Of a stretch of 32,501 nucleotides of DNA, positions 1-7,764 are shown in pieces; positions within the stretch are counted from its first letter, which is position 1; each line of letters opens with the position of its first letter. Source of the DNA: Fimbriimonadaceae bacterium (lineage in GTDB: Bacteria > Armatimonadota > Fimbriimonadia > Fimbriimonadales > Fimbriimonadaceae); the NCBI GenBank assembly GCA_019638775.1, contig JAHBTD010000009.1, positions 1-32,501 on the forward strand. The letters run 5' to 3'. The notes beneath the pieces are model-generated. The model had not been told where the DNA came from and made no database searches. It was given only the letters and a program-made list of their open reading frames with translations. Made by a program: the position numbers and the translations under genes.

Positions 1-45
1 GTTCTGTGATTTCCTTGATGGACATAACGTCTCCGTTGAGATGAA

Positions 46-125
46 CGTATCGAGATGCGTCTATGTATCAACCTTCCCATCGGAGGTCAATCGTGTTTTT
101 TGACATAGATTGATATCTCGATACG
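46..125. repeat. Long imperfect inverted repeat
   Basis: Outer arms 46-56 (CGTATCGAGAT) and 115-125 are perfect reverse complements of 11 bp. Inside them CTATGT (61-66) pairs with ACATAG (103-108), and CAA (69-71) pairs with TTG (100-102). The arms are therefore about 26 bp each, with small internal mismatches, around a 28-nt centre. No gene is visible in 1-320. The structure could be an RNA hairpin, a double operator or the relic of a small palindromic element; the sequence does not decide. Confidence 0.5.
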
Positions 126-151
126 ACATAGCAATAAGAGGCCTGCAGCTT

Positions 152-169
152 CTGTAAGCCAGCTTACAG
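152..169. promoter_or_regulatory. CRP-type palindrome, site 1
   Basis: Perfect 8-bp inverted repeat CTGTAAGC-CA-GCTTACAG. Its 16-bp core (153-168) matches the palindrome that recurs upstream of other operons in this window. It lies about 150 bp before the merR-like gene and 27 bp after the long inverted repeat. Assignment to the Crp/Fnr protein encoded at 25874-26575 is inferred. Confidence 0.6.
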
Positions 170-271
170 TGATCTTGGTGCCCCGCCTCGAGCGGGTGGA
201 TGCCGGTGAGCAGTCGAGTAGCCAGAAGAATTCATACGGACGATGTTGTGGCATGAGGGACTCGTGCCCCC

Positions 272-303
272 TTGACTCGATACCCTAGTATAGGGTGTAG
301 CAT
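272..303 (+). promoter_or_regulatory. MerR-type promoter and operator
   Basis: A -35 TTGACT (272-277) and a -10 TAGCAT (298-303) are separated by 20 bp, the stretched spacing typical of MerR-activated promoters. The spacer contains a perfect inverted repeat, ACCCTA-GTA-TAGGGT (282-296), where a MerR dimer would bind. It sits just upstream of the merR-like gene, so autoregulation of the three-gene operon is likely. Confidence 0.75.
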
Positions 304-320
304 CTTTCAACGGAGTAACG

Positions 321-758
321 ATGACATCCCAACAGACAATCGGGCAGCTTGCACAGTCGGCCGGTGTTCACGTGCAAACGATTCGCTACTACGAAAGACG
401 AAAACTCCTCTACCCCCAAGGCCGCCGACCCTCAGGGTATCGCCTGTACGACGAGGAGGCCCAAGCCCGGATCCGATTTATCAAGCACGCGCAGGGGCTG
501 GGGTTCACGCTTCGAGAGATCGGCGAGTTGCTCAGTCTGCGGTTCAAGACCGGGACTCGCTGTGGAGACATCCGGCGAACCACGCAAGATAAACTCCGGG
601 ACATCGAAGCGAGGATCAAGGAGTTACAGACGTGGGCCCGAGCGTTGCGCAGCCTGATTCGCACGTGTCGAGCCGGTCAAACGATCGAGCAGTGCCGGAT
701 TGTGAGTCATTTGGAGAAACAGCACAGAGTGACCGTCCGAGCGAAGAAACGGACATAA
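321..758 (+). CDS. MerR-family regulator, Hg/Pb thiolate-type sensor
   Basis: This 145-residue protein is a metal-responsive transcription activator of the MerR family. Residues 6-44 form the winged HTH (IGQLAQSAGVHVQTIRYYERR, then the GYRLYDEEA wing), followed by the dimerisation helix at about 85-115. Cys81, Cys116 and Cys125 have the same 35- and 9-residue spacing as the three mercury-binding cysteines of classical MerR (82, 117, 126), so a thiophilic metal such as Hg(II) or Pb(II) is the expected ligand. The RBS is GGAG in 310-313. A stretched promoter with an operator precedes it, and the AhpD-like gene starts 3 nt after its stop. No merT, merP or true merA is nearby, which is unusual for a mercury regulator. 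Other thiol metals or electrophiles remain possible. Confidence 0.85.
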   Translation: MTSQQTIGQLAQSAGVHVQTIRYYERRKLLYPQGRRPSGYRLYDEEAQARIRFIKHAQGLGFTLREIGELLSLRFKTGTRCGDIRRTTQDKLRDIEARIKELQTWARALRSLIRTCRAGQTIEQCRIVSHLEKQHRVTVRAKKRT

Positions 759-761
759 CCG

Positions 762-1157
762 ATGTCTTCACAACGAGACAGTCTGTTTGCCGAATTGCGT
801 CGTCTCAGTCCGAAGGTAACAGGAGGGTTGCTGCGCATGCGGCAGGACGCGTATCGCGATGGCGTCGTTCCCGCCAAGTTCAAGCTGTTAACGGCCATGG
901 CGATCTCCATCGCCATTCGGTGCGAACCCTGTATCCATGCCTATGTGCAGAGGGCCATCGACAAGGGAGTCTCGCAGGACGAGTTGATTGAATTCTTGGA
1001 AGTGGCGATGACCATGCAAGGCTGTCCCGGCGAAGAATGGGCGCTCAAGGCCTATGCCTTGTACAAAGCGTGTCTCGATCATGGCTCGCGCTCCACGACA
1101 TCCGGCTGCTGCGATCACCGGACAACGACCCAGACCGATGAGGAGGCGACACGATGA
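762..1157 (+). CDS. AhpD-like / carboxymuconolactone decarboxylase-family protein
   Basis: This 131-residue protein has the AhpD-like all-helical fold. The peroxidase-type motif is C54-E-P-C57 in the segment SIAIRCEPCIHAY. In most members a His follows the second Cys by four residues; here that position (61) is Tyr and a His sits at 59, so the proton relay may differ. The C-terminal tail carries a Cys-Cys pair (SGCCDH), as if a second thiol site were added. The likely role is thiol-dependent reduction of peroxides or electrophiles in the cytoplasm; the substrate is unknown. It lies between merR (3-nt gap) and the periplasmic DsrE gene (ATGA overlap), so all three should be co-transcribed and controlled by the MerR-type promoter. 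Confidence 0.8.
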   Translation: MSSQRDSLFAELRRLSPKVTGGLLRMRQDAYRDGVVPAKFKLLTAMAISIAIRCEPCIHAYVQRAIDKGVSQDELIEFLEVAMTMQGCPGEEWALKAYALYKACLDHGSRSTTSGCCDHRTTTQTDEEATR

Positions 1158-1690
1158 ACCGACGAACCAGCTATATGATCGTGGCGATGTGCGTGTGGCT
1201 GATAGGGAGCGCCGGCTTTGGGATTCAGCAGGCATCTGCAGCCAACATTCTGATCCACGTGAAAACGTCGCTCGCGCTGGATGATGCGCAGATCTGCGCG
1301 GTGCCGAATGTTGCCTGGGCAGCGGTCAGGGCGGGGCACAGGGTCACGGTTCTGGTTGATGCCAGCGCCATCACCTCGGTGACAAAAGGCTTCGGATGGT
1401 TCAGGACGCTCATCGGGGCTGAGACAACGGCGCTGGACTGCGCGGGCTTGCCGGAGCGGGAACGACAGAGCCTTTCCGAACAGATGGGCGTCCCGATCGA
1501 GCAGGTCCCACACCGCTACGGTGAGTATTTCGACGTCCTCAAGAAGATGGGCGTCGAAATCTACGGGAACCGGACAATGATGTTGCTCTACAACATCGAT
1601 CCGGCGCGAGTCGCCGATTCGGTCACGCCCGTTCCACTGGCCAAGATGGTGGAGCTGTTCGAGGCAGCGGACCGGATACTCGTCTATTGA
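1154..1690 (+). CDS. Periplasmic DsrE-like protein
   Basis: This 178-residue protein has a signal peptide (MNRR, hydrophobic core, then QQASA with likely cleavage after residue 29). The mature part resembles DsrE/DsrF-like proteins: a first beta strand ANILIHV, a central FDVLKKMGVEIYGNRTM segment, and a C-terminal FEAADRILVY characteristic of the fold. DsrE-family proteins carry or transfer sulfur through a cysteine. Here Cys48 (AQICAVP) and Cys95 (LDCAG) are available, but the DsrE active-site Cys cannot be assigned with confidence. An exported copy suggests periplasmic sulfur or thiol chemistry. The start codon overlaps the stop of the preceding AhpD-like gene (ATGA), indicating translational coupling. 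Confidence 0.7.
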   Translation: MNRRTSYMIVAMCVWLIGSAGFGIQQASAANILIHVKTSLALDDAQICAVPNVAWAAVRAGHRVTVLVDASAITSVTKGFGWFRTLIGAETTALDCAGLPERERQSLSEQMGVPIEQVPHRYGEYFDVLKKMGVEIYGNRTMMLLYNIDPARVADSVTPVPLAKMVELFEAADRILVY

Positions 1691-1755
1691 GAATCCTTGA
1701 TCCTGCAGTACCGATAGACAACCGATGAGCCAGCCAGACGGCGTACTAATGGTTC

Positions 1756-2133
1756 TTAGTGGCGCGCCAGGTTTCTGAAATAACTCCAGACATCGATGGT
1801 ATCGAGCACCAGGGACACTGCCATTGAGACGGACAAGAATAGCAAATACTGTTTGAAAGTCGCTTCAGCAGTGGGAATGGTGATCACGACATAGGCCAGC
1901 AGCGGGATCCATGGGAAGTGGCCGAGCCCAAGGATCTTGGTGAATCCATATCGCGCATAGAGCCCCATCATCAGCATCGCGCTCGCGAGAAAATTCATGA
2001 AGATGAGCTGGGCGACCGTTTCCTGCCAGAAGGCCAGACTCGCCATGTTGACGAGCATGAGAAACAGCACCCAGAGGGAGACCCATACGGGCTGCTCCAT
2101 CAATTCCATGAAAAATCGTAATGGGTTTCTCAT
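1756..2133 (-). CDS. Small four-helix membrane protein (paralogue of 13770-14180)
   Basis: This 125-residue hydrophobic protein has about four membrane segments (roughly 17-35, 41-59, 73-87, 93-110). I do not recognise the family. The ATG at 2133 is preferred over an upstream GTG at 2181 because AAGGA lies 8 nt before it and because the paralogue aligns from the same RNPLRFF motif. Both copies share RNPLRFF-x-EL-x-EQP near the N-terminus, ASLAFW/AGLAFW, SAMLMMGLY and KILGLGH/RILGLGH followed by WIPLL. Conserved charged loops suggest a specific function rather than a generic anchor. It lies downstream of a DsrE-like gene on the same strand. The second copy is in the sigma54 operon that also holds a DsrE-like gene, so a shared pathway is likely. 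Confidence 0.75.
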   Translation of the reverse strand: MRNPLRFFMELMEQPVWVSLWVLFLMLVNMASLAFWQETVAQLIFMNFLASAMLMMGLYARYGFTKILGLGHFPWIPLLAYVVITIPTAEATFKQYLLFLSVSMAVSLVLDTIDVWSYFRNLARH

Positions 2134-2244
2134 GCCTGAATTCCTTCTGACGACTGGGATCAGCCGTGTGTCGGTGAGCACTGATAAGGAGCGGACACCC
2201 GGCTGGATCGATAGCGCCGACCGGATGTCCGCTGGTCTACCGCA

Positions 2245-2601
2245 TTAGAATGTAATGACCTGGTACCCCTGAGACACGAGCTTCTTGAAGCTGGGATGGC
2301 CGTCGTACTCGCCGGCCAGTTTGACGCCGCAGGCCACGACTTTGTCCTTCACACCGAAAGCTCCGGCGCAAAAGTCGCACGCCCCGCCGATGCGGTCTTT
2401 CACCGCCACATAGAGCCCGTGGGCCATGTGATCGGGCTTTTCCAACTCGGGGATCCATTTCGGCCCGGCCCCGTCGAAAATCAGTTGCACGTCGTCATGG
2501 GCGTCTTTGAATTCTTTGACGGCCTCCATCGCGTTCACTACGCGTCCCAATCCTTCATGGGTGTCGGTGTCGGCCAATACCACGATCGCAACTTTGGACA
2601 T
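2245..2601 (-). CDS. DsrE-family protein
   Basis: This 118-residue cytosolic DsrE-like protein begins MSKVAIVVLADTD and contains the GLGRVVNAMEAVKEF helix. Three cysteines look functional: Cys75 and Cys78 (GGACDFCAGAFG) and Cys91 (VACGV). The Cys-x-x-Cys plus a downstream Cys-Gly is typical of DsrE-like proteins thought to bind persulfide or act as thiol carriers. The RBS AAGGAG precedes the ATG. It is about 45 percent similar by eye to the DsrE-like protein at 11395-11769. The next gene on the same strand is the small membrane protein, 111 bp away. Two degenerate CRP-type palindromes lie upstream, at 2713-2775. Confidence 0.85.
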   Translation of the reverse strand: MSKVAIVVLADTDTHEGLGRVVNAMEAVKEFKDAHDDVQLIFDGAGPKWIPELEKPDHMAHGLYVAVKDRIGGACDFCAGAFGVKDKVVACGVKLAGEYDGHPSFKKLVSQGYQVITF

Positions 2602-2712
2602 GCTGCACTCCTTTCAGAAGACAGTAGAACCGCATTGTCTCGTTCTCTCGGACAGAAGCGGCAACAATAGGTGTTCACGAGCCCCACTCTACCGGCCACT
2701 CCACGGCACATC

Positions 2713-2775
2713 TGTGGTCTGGATTACAAACGCACAGCGCGCGGCGTTCTTTTCTCACTGGTGAGGTGCCTTACA
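2713..2775. promoter_or_regulatory. Two degenerate CRP-type palindromes
   Basis: TGTGGTCTGGATTACA (2713-2728) and GGTGAGGTGCCTTACA (2760-2775) each keep one good half-site and most of the other of the palindrome repeated across the window. The second matches the 25643 site in 14 of 16 positions. They lie between the divergent DsrE-like gene (start 2601) and the zinc-ribbon gene (start 2848), so they could serve either. Confidence 0.4.
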
Positions 2776-2847
2776 GATAGATGACGGAACGGCGAGTAGG
2801 ATCGCGACAGCATGCGACAACACGAGTCACTCACAAGGAGGTGCGAC

Positions 2848-3060
2848 ATGACCTGCACACGGTGCGATGGTCTGATGGTCAGCGAGCAGATGTGCGATCT
2901 GCGAGGAACGGACAGCGAGCTCTGTGCGAGCGGGTATCGGTGTCTGCTCTGCGGCGATGTCGTCGATGCGACAATTCTTGCAAACAGGAGGCGGCCGGTA
3001 GAGGCGAGCGTTCGTCTCATCGCCGAGTATCCTCGAATGCCGAGCGTGGCCGCGGCGTAG
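2848..3060 (+). CDS. Small zinc-ribbon-like protein
   Basis: This 70-residue protein has CTRC at residues 3-6 and CLLC at about 33-36. The two C-x2-C knuckles would form a treble-clef or zinc-ribbon site binding one Zn(II) or Fe. The ATG at 2848 is chosen because AAGGAGG lies 6-7 nt upstream; an in-frame ATG at 2812 has no such signal. I know of small single-domain proteins of this MTCxRCxGLM type from environmental proteobacteria and Nitrospirota, but no function is established. It could be an RNA- or protein-binding accessory factor. It precedes the tautomerase and AhpD-like genes on the same strand. Confidence 0.7.
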   Translation: MTCTRCDGLMVSEQMCDLRGTDSELCASGYRCLLCGDVVDATILANRRRPVEASVRLIAEYPRMPSVAAA

Positions 3061-3190
3061 TGTCAGGAGTCTGCTCATGGCGGTCCGGTTCTTCGCACGG
3101 GGAGGGTGCGACGCGGCGCAGGGGCAGTAGGAGGTATCGATTGGTAGTATCACCGGTTCTCGAAGGACGAGGAAGGAGAGGAGAAAAGTC

Positions 3191-3412
3191 ATGCCGCTTG
3201 CACAATTGAAAGGACTCAGCGGGTATCTCAGCGCGGAGCAGAAGGCCGAGCTGATTCGGAAGGTCACGGACGCAATCGTGTCCGTGGAAGGAGAGGGGTT
3301 GCGATCCGTGACCTGGGTCATCCTTGAAGAGGTGCCGTCCGGCCAATGGGGCGTCGGCGGAACACCTGTGACCACGGAGGCTCTGAGGAAGATGGCCGCA
3401 CAAGGCCGATAA
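3191..3412 (+). CDS. 4-oxalocrotonate tautomerase-family protein
   Basis: This 73-residue protein begins Met-Pro. After Met removal, Pro1 would be the catalytic base of the tautomerase superfamily. The following SAEQKAELIRKVTDAIVS helix and the VTWVILEEVPSGQWGVGG segment are typical of the small 4-OT group that forms hexamers of short subunits. The RBS is GAGGAG in 3177-3182. Members tautomerise 2-hydroxy acids or add water to unsaturated acids; the substrate here is unknown. It is followed after 34 nt by an AhpD-like gene. Tautomerase, AhpD/CMD and SDR genes together hint at handling of reactive carbonyls or aromatic breakdown products. Confidence 0.85.
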   Translation: MPLAQLKGLSGYLSAEQKAELIRKVTDAIVSVEGEGLRSVTWVILEEVPSGQWGVGGTPVTTEALRKMAAQGR

Positions 3413-3446
3413 CCATCACATCTCGATGACGACAAGGAGGGCTCAG

Positions 3447-4010
3447 ATGAAGTTTCAAGTGCATACAACAGAGTCGGCTCCGGATGCCTCGCGCGCGACA
3501 TTGGATAGCACGGTGAAGAAATACGGGTTTCTGCCGAATCTATTCGGTGTCCTCGCAGAGTCTCCCACGGCGGTGCAGGCCTATGCGGCCATCAACAAGG
3601 CACTTGAACAGAGCGCACTGTCCCCGGTGGAGCAGCAGGTGGTGACCTTGACCGTCAGTGCCGTCAATAATTGTGCCTACTGCGTGGGGGCCCACTCCGT
3701 GGTCGCGACAATGGTCCGTATGCCGGAAGATGTGCTCGCCGCGTTACGGGATCAACATCCCTTGCCCGACAGGAAGCTCGATGCGCTGCGCACACTAGTC
3801 CTGTCCGTCCTGCGTCATCGCGGCTGGGTACCGGAGGGTGAGCTGGAGCAGGCCGCGGCGGCCGGCTATACCCAGCGTCATGTCTTGGATGTGTTGACGA
3901 TCGTCGCGCTCAAGACGTTGAGCAATTATGTGAATCACATTGCCCACACGCCGCTCGATCCGCAGTTTGCCGCGCAGGCGTGGAAATCGTCGGCTGCGAC
4001 CGTCGGCTGA
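3447..4010 (+). CDS. AhpD-like carboxymuconolactone decarboxylase-family protein
   Basis: This 187-residue protein has the canonical AhpD core, E63-QQVVTLTVSAVNNC76-AYC79-VGAH83. All catalytic residues of the alkylhydroperoxidase relay (Glu, Cys-x-x-Cys, His) are present. A YGFLPNLFGVLAESP segment near the N-terminus and a C-terminal VALKTLSNYVNHIAHTPLD segment match the peroxidase-related subgroup. The ATG at 3447 has AAGGAGG 6 nt upstream; an upstream in-frame ATG at 3426 lacks one. It is a clear paralogue of the sigma54-operon protein at 9895-10464, which shares PNLFxVL, CAYCxxAHS and NYxNHIA. Expected activity is thiol-dependent peroxide or electrophile reduction in the cytoplasm. Confidence 0.88.
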   Translation: MKFQVHTTESAPDASRATLDSTVKKYGFLPNLFGVLAESPTAVQAYAAINKALEQSALSPVEQQVVTLTVSAVNNCAYCVGAHSVVATMVRMPEDVLAALRDQHPLPDRKLDALRTLVLSVLRHRGWVPEGELEQAAAAGYTQRHVLDVLTIVALKTLSNYVNHIAHTPLDPQFAAQAWKSSAATVG

Positions 4011-4039
4011 GGGGGACCCCACGCGGCGCGGAGATCGGA

Positions 4040-4076
4040 CTAGAGGGCCTGTGCCTCCACGGGCTGGGCCCCCTAG
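4040..4076. terminator. Possible bidirectional terminator hairpin
   Basis: CTAGAGGGCC (4040-4049) pairs with GGCCCCCTAG (4067-4076) with one mismatch around a 17-nt loop, between the convergent AhpD-like and SDR genes. No U-tract follows on either strand, so this would be a weak intrinsic terminator or only a transcript-end stabiliser. Confidence 0.35.
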
Positions 4077-4100
4077 GCCAAGGGCATTTGCGAGGGGGCG

Positions 4101-4868
4101 CTAATTCCGTCCGGCCATCACGCCGCCGTCAACATCCCACACCGCACCGGTCACCCATTGCGCGTCGTCGCTCAATAGGAATGCGATGGTTCGACCGACA
4201 TCCTCCGCCGTGCCGATCCGGCCGATCGGGTGAAAACTGTCGAAGGTGGACAACGTGGCGTCGATGTGGGGTGGGTCGATGAAGGCTCCATAGATCGGCG
4301 TCTTGACCACGGCCGGCGACACCGCGTTGACACGAATCTTGTGGGCGGCCAGTTCCATCGCCATATGCTGCGTCAGCGCGTGCAAGCCGGCCTTTGCCAT
4401 CGAATAGGCGGAGGACGGCGTCGCTTTAATGGCCTGTTGCGCCCACATCGACCCAATATGCACGATGGAGCCGCCGCCGTTGGCCGCCATATTCTTGGCG
4501 ACGGCTTGCGAGATGAAAAAGAGGGCCCGGTTCAGATCCAGATACGTATCGTAGTCTTCGCCGGTATGATCGAGAAACGGCGTCGGCTTGAAATAGCCCG
4601 CGGCGTTCACCACGTACTTGATGTGGCGGTCGTGATTGCCGATGAATGCGATCAGGCGCTGCACATCTTTCGGCTCAGACAAGTTCGCTTGAAACGAGTC
4701 CACCGGACCGAACGAGGCCAGTTCGCTTTTGGCTTGCTCCAGTTTGGACGATCGGTTGGCGACAATCACGGTTGGAATGGCTCGCTCGAGTAATAGTTGC
4801 GCCGTGGCACGACCGATTCCACTGGACCCTCCAACAATGAGCGCGATGGGTTGATCGACGGGTTGCAT
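4101..4868 (-). CDS. Short-chain dehydrogenase/reductase (SDR)
   Basis: This 255-residue classical SDR has the NAD(P)-binding GGSSGIGRA at residues 13-21, the NAAG motif, the catalytic Ser in IVHIGSM, and YSMAK (Tyr-x3-Lys). A C-terminal [13 protein letters not shown] closes the Rossmann fold as usual. It should oxidise or reduce an alcohol/ketone with NAD(P)(H). The ATG at 4868 is used because GGAGG lies 8 nt upstream; a longer in-frame start at 4913 would add 15 residues without a signal. It is divergent from an HxlR-family regulator, the usual arrangement for HxlR-controlled oxidoreductases that respond to electrophiles such as quinones, aldehydes or hypochlorite. Confidence 0.9.
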   Translation of the reverse strand: MQPVDQPIALIVGGSSGIGRATAQLLLERAIPTVIVANRSSKLEQAKSELASFGPVDSFQANLSEPKDVQRLIAFIGNHDRHIKYVVNAAGYFKPTPFLDHTGEDYDTYLDLNRALFFISQAVAKNMAANGGGSIVHIGSMWAQQAIKATPSSAYSMAKAGLHALTQHMAMELAAHKIRVNAVSPAVVKTPIYGAFIDPPHIDATLSTFDSFHPIGRIGTAEDVGRTIAFLLSDDAQWVTGAVWDVDGGVMAGRN

Positions 4869-5003
4869 CGGATGACCTCCTTCTTGAGTTATGGTAAACC
4901 AAACAGAACACACAGACGCAGTCTACGAAGATTCGCGGCGCGCCGACAGCAGGCACAAGCCGGTGCGGTAGGTACCAATCGGTCTATCTTGAAGAGCCCA
5001 CGC

Positions 5004-5333
5004 GTGAAACAAATCTCCCGGCAATCGGCTCCGGAGCGGAGCGCCAGAATGGTCGAAACGATCTACGGGTGTAAATGGTCGCTGACGGTCTATCGACTGT
5101 TGGCGAACGGGATCAATCGGCCGGGTGAGATGGTGCGCAGCGTCGAGGGGCTGACGACTAAAGTGCTTAACGAGTGTCTGCGCAAGAACGTGGCGTTCGG
5201 CATCATTGAACGCATCGCCTATAACGAAATTCCTCCCCGCGTGGAATATGCGGTCACTCCGTTCGGCAGGAAGTTTATCCGCATTCTGGATGCGCTCGAG
5301 CAGTTGCAAGATGACATTGCCGCAGAGCTCTAA
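5004..5333 (+). CDS. HxlR-family transcriptional regulator
   Basis: This protein of about 109 residues has the HxlR winged HTH: IYGCKWSLTVYRLLANGINRP, then LTTKVLNECLRKN and RVEYAVTPFGRKF. The start is uncertain. GTG 5004 gives a short N-terminal extension before the wHTH. ATG 5049 gives a 94-residue protein starting MVETIYGCKW, and longer in-frame starts reach 4797. The Cys in GCKW replaces the usual Gly-Gly-Lys-Trp, and the N-terminal CPxxxxL cysteine of redox-sensing HxlR proteins is not seen, so this Cys is the obvious redox-sensing candidate. It is divergent from the SDR and probably regulates it. Confidence 0.75.
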   Translation: MKQISRQSAPERSARMVETIYGCKWSLTVYRLLANGINRPGEMVRSVEGLTTKVLNECLRKNVAFGIIERIAYNEIPPRVEYAVTPFGRKFIRILDALEQLQDDIAAEL

Positions 5334-5528
5334 GGGGTTTGCCGGCGGAGGGCGCGTTCGGGGCGATGGTGTCGGGCCAGAATAGGCGGACTCACGAGCA
5401 GCCGGCCGAATTGTTGCGTGCATCGTTGAGGGGGTCGTGATTCCTGAACATGGAAGAATGCCAAGGGTGCTGAGACGCCAAGCGCGCCGCTAAGGTTTGC
5501 GCGAGGCCCAGCTAAGGGAGATTAAGGC

Positions 5529-6023
5529 ATGAAATTACTAACGGTCGCGCTCATTCTCGGCCTCGCCATCGTGATCTTTGTGACGCCGAGGCTTCTGCCG
5601 GCGGAGCAGTCGGCACCGACCCCTAGCCTCAACATGTCCCCGGACCTTCAGCAGCTGTTTCAGGCAGAGATGAGGGAGCTTCTGCTTGGCACGCAGCGCA
5701 TTGCGGGGGCGCTACCGATCGCGAACTGGGACGGCATCGCCGACTCCGCCATGGCCATGCGGAACAGCTACGTGCTTGAGCAGACACTCACGACAACCCA
5801 GAGGCACGACCTCGAACAGCTCCCCGAACAATTCAAGGCCTTCGATGAAGCGTTTCATTTGAGAGCCGAGAAGCTTGCCCACGCGGCCAAGGCCACGGAC
5901 GCCGAGGCCGTCTCGTTTCACTTCTCCCGGCTGCTGGATACCTGTGTTGCCTGTCATTCGACATATGCCACATCGACGTTTCCGAACTTTCGATCCGAAG
6001 GAGGAGTTGAGCACCGTCATTAG
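5529..6023 (+). CDS. Cytochrome c'-like (c556-type) periplasmic protein
   Basis: This 164-residue protein has an N-terminal hydrophobic signal or anchor (MKLLTVALILGLAIVIF). A helical body of the cytochrome c' type follows (DLQQLFQAEMRELLLGTQRI, then AMAMRNSYVLEQTL), ending in a C-terminal haem-binding motif C139-V-A-C142-H143. This order, haem site near the C-terminus of a four-helix bundle, is that of cytochromes c' and c556. The missing second methionine-containing loop means the axial ligand is unclear. The role is electron transfer or binding of small gases such as NO in the periplasm. The RBS is AAGGGAG in 5513-5519. It stands alone, with no obvious partner enzyme beside it. Confidence 0.82.
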   Translation: MKLLTVALILGLAIVIFVTPRLLPAEQSAPTPSLNMSPDLQQLFQAEMRELLLGTQRIAGALPIANWDGIADSAMAMRNSYVLEQTLTTTQRHDLEQLPEQFKAFDEAFHLRAEKLAHAAKATDAEAVSFHFSRLLDTCVACHSTYATSTFPNFRSEGGVEHRH

Positions 6024-6370
6024 AACGCAACCGGACCCTCTCACTGTAATCCTGGGTCAAAGGAGAAACGGTGTCGTGCAGGAATCTGGTTCCATTCTGT
6101 TGGCAGATCCCTCCGTAGCCCTTTCCGGCCCGCTCTCTTCTATCAAGCTCGGTTCTCGACATCGCACATTGTTCTGTGACATTCGCACGGCATAGCCCGC
6201 ATGTCCGTCATCGAATCCACCCATTCACTGAACCGCGTCGCCGCAGGCAGACTTTCGGCCCGATTGCAGGAGTTGTCCTTGCCGCTCACAGTCATCGCAT
6301 AAAAAGCCGGACCCACTGGTTTCCTCTACTAAACCCTGCCGCTAGATCGCATCCCGGTGGTTCGCCTTGG
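6024..6370. other. Gene-free stretch holding a diverged repeat (6160-6206)
   Basis: No credible gene lies between the convergent cytochrome and porin genes. The segment from about 6160 resembles the segment from about 19538: 21 of 25 bases match around CACATTGYTCTGTGA, with further similarity in a GCCCGYATG block downstream. Here only short CACA/TGTG arms remain of the perfect hairpin seen in the other copy. Both copies follow a c-type cytochrome gene. Confidence 0.4.
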
Positions 6371-7561
6371 TTACGATGACTCTCGGTCGAAGGTCCATAA
6401 GAGGCCGAGGACGATCAGGTGTTGGGAGCCGGTCAGGCCCGGCACACCCGGCGAGATGTCGCCTCGTCTGAAGAACCCGCCGTTGACCCCTGTCGAGTCG
6501 TCCCATCGGTACTCAAGCCGCACGTGAGTCTTGCTGAAGACGCGTGGCCCGCGATCAGAGAACGGCGCGTAGTCCAGCGTGGTCGTCATGGCCTGCACGA
6601 ATTGTTCGCTGCCCGTCCATTGCCCGTTGCGGTCCCAGTAGAATTCCGGCCGGATTGCCGCATACGCACTGGACGCGAATTTCCAGCCGATGCTGGCATT
6701 CCCACCCATCACGAATGCACGCGGGGCGCCAGGCCGATCGGCGATATTTTCCGTACCCACATCATAGGTTAGGGTGACGAAGAACTTCCGGTCTTCCCAC
6801 TTCATGACATTGCTCAGATAGTACCGCCAAAAATCGAGATCAGTTCGCTGCTGGTCCGGTCCGGCATAGAGTGTATGACTAATTGTCACGCATGGCAGCG
6901 GCGTGAACGTCAGTTGAAAGCCATAACTGGGGTGATCGTTTGGCCGGGACAGATGGGCATAGCCGTTCACGATGAATCCAGAAAGCGTCACGTTCTTGTT
7001 CATGCGGTAGACCGCATTGACGCCGAACATCTGATAGGGGCTGTAGTCCGAGGTCCAAGCCCGTGTGTAATGGACGTTGTCCTTTGCGTAGAGACTTTCG
7101 GAGCCGAGAAAACTACTGAACAGGCCCGCGGTCAACGTGAGGCCGTCACCTTTCGGGACCCAGTACGACACGTTCGCGAGGCCGACATGGCGCAGCGTGT
7201 CGGCACCGGAAAGTTTCGGCTCGCCCGGGAGGAACGCGAACTCCCGTGAGTCATAGCCGCCTTGCACCGCCAATTCCATGCCCCATTCAGCACCGGGAGC
7301 CGCCGCCTTACGCACATAGGCCATGGCCATATTCGGGCTGAGTTCGTTATGGCGTGGCACGGTGGAGCGGTTTCGCCAGAGATGGTTCTCAGGGAAATTG
7401 AAGTTCAGCGGATAGCTGACATCGAGGTAGGCTCCATACTGCCAGCCATCCGGGGACGTGCAGGAGAGGGAGGCGCACGGCTCATCGGCTAACGCCGGCA
7501 ACGCGATCGAAGTGTACAGCGCGGTACAGAGCGCCCAGATCCATATGGAGGTCCGGGTCAC
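6371..7561 (-). CDS. OmpL-like beta-barrel porin (BBP2 type)
   Basis: This outer-membrane protein of about 396 residues matches the putative beta-barrel porin-2 family. Recognisable parts are YGAYLDVSYPLNFNFPENHLWRNRST at the N-terminus of the mature protein, RAWTSDYSPYQMFGVN and LSGFIVNGYAHLSRPNDHPSYGFQLT mid-barrel, and a last strand ending in LGLLWTF. The start is taken at GTG 7561 because VTRTSIWIWALCTALYTSIALPALADEP is a clear signal peptide cleaved near ALA. No strong RBS is visible. The frame stays open to 7831 but runs antiparallel into an IS remnant, so the upstream part is probably not translated. It likely allows passive diffusion of small solutes; specificity is unknown. Confidence 0.78.
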   Translation of the reverse strand: MTRTSIWIWALCTALYTSIALPALADEPCASLSCTSPDGWQYGAYLDVSYPLNFNFPENHLWRNRSTVPRHNELSPNMAMAYVRKAAAPGAEWGMELAVQGGYDSREFAFLPGEPKLSGADTLRHVGLANVSYWVPKGDGLTLTAGLFSSFLGSESLYAKDNVHYTRAWTSDYSPYQMFGVNAVYRMNKNVTLSGFIVNGYAHLSRPNDHPSYGFQLTFTPLPCVTISHTLYAGPDQQRTDLDFWRYYLSNVMKWEDRKFFVTLTYDVGTENIADRPGAPRAFVMGGNASIGWKFASSAYAAIRPEFYWDRNGQWTGSEQFVQAMTTTLDYAPFSDRGPRVFSKTHVRLEYRWDDSTGVNGGFFRRGDISPGVPGLTGSQHLIVLGLLWTFDRESS

Positions 7562-7764
7562 CCAGGAGCCGTTGGCTGGAGCAGCGGGTATGGTGATCAC
7601 AAAGGCCAATGTTTGAATGGTTTGATGAAGGTAGCGGGTCTTGCAACTTGGAGATCCGATTTTCGATAACACAGCATATGATGAACCGGGTGTGATAGGA
7701 CGCTGGGGCGTGATCCAAACCGAGCGGGGGCCGCCAAGGGTGTTACCCCTCTCCCCGTATCGAG

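Noticed and set aside
6176-6379. 67-codon plus-strand frame between the cytochrome and porin genes
   Set aside because: Low-complexity Arg/His/Pro composition, no RBS, and overlap with the porin 3' end.
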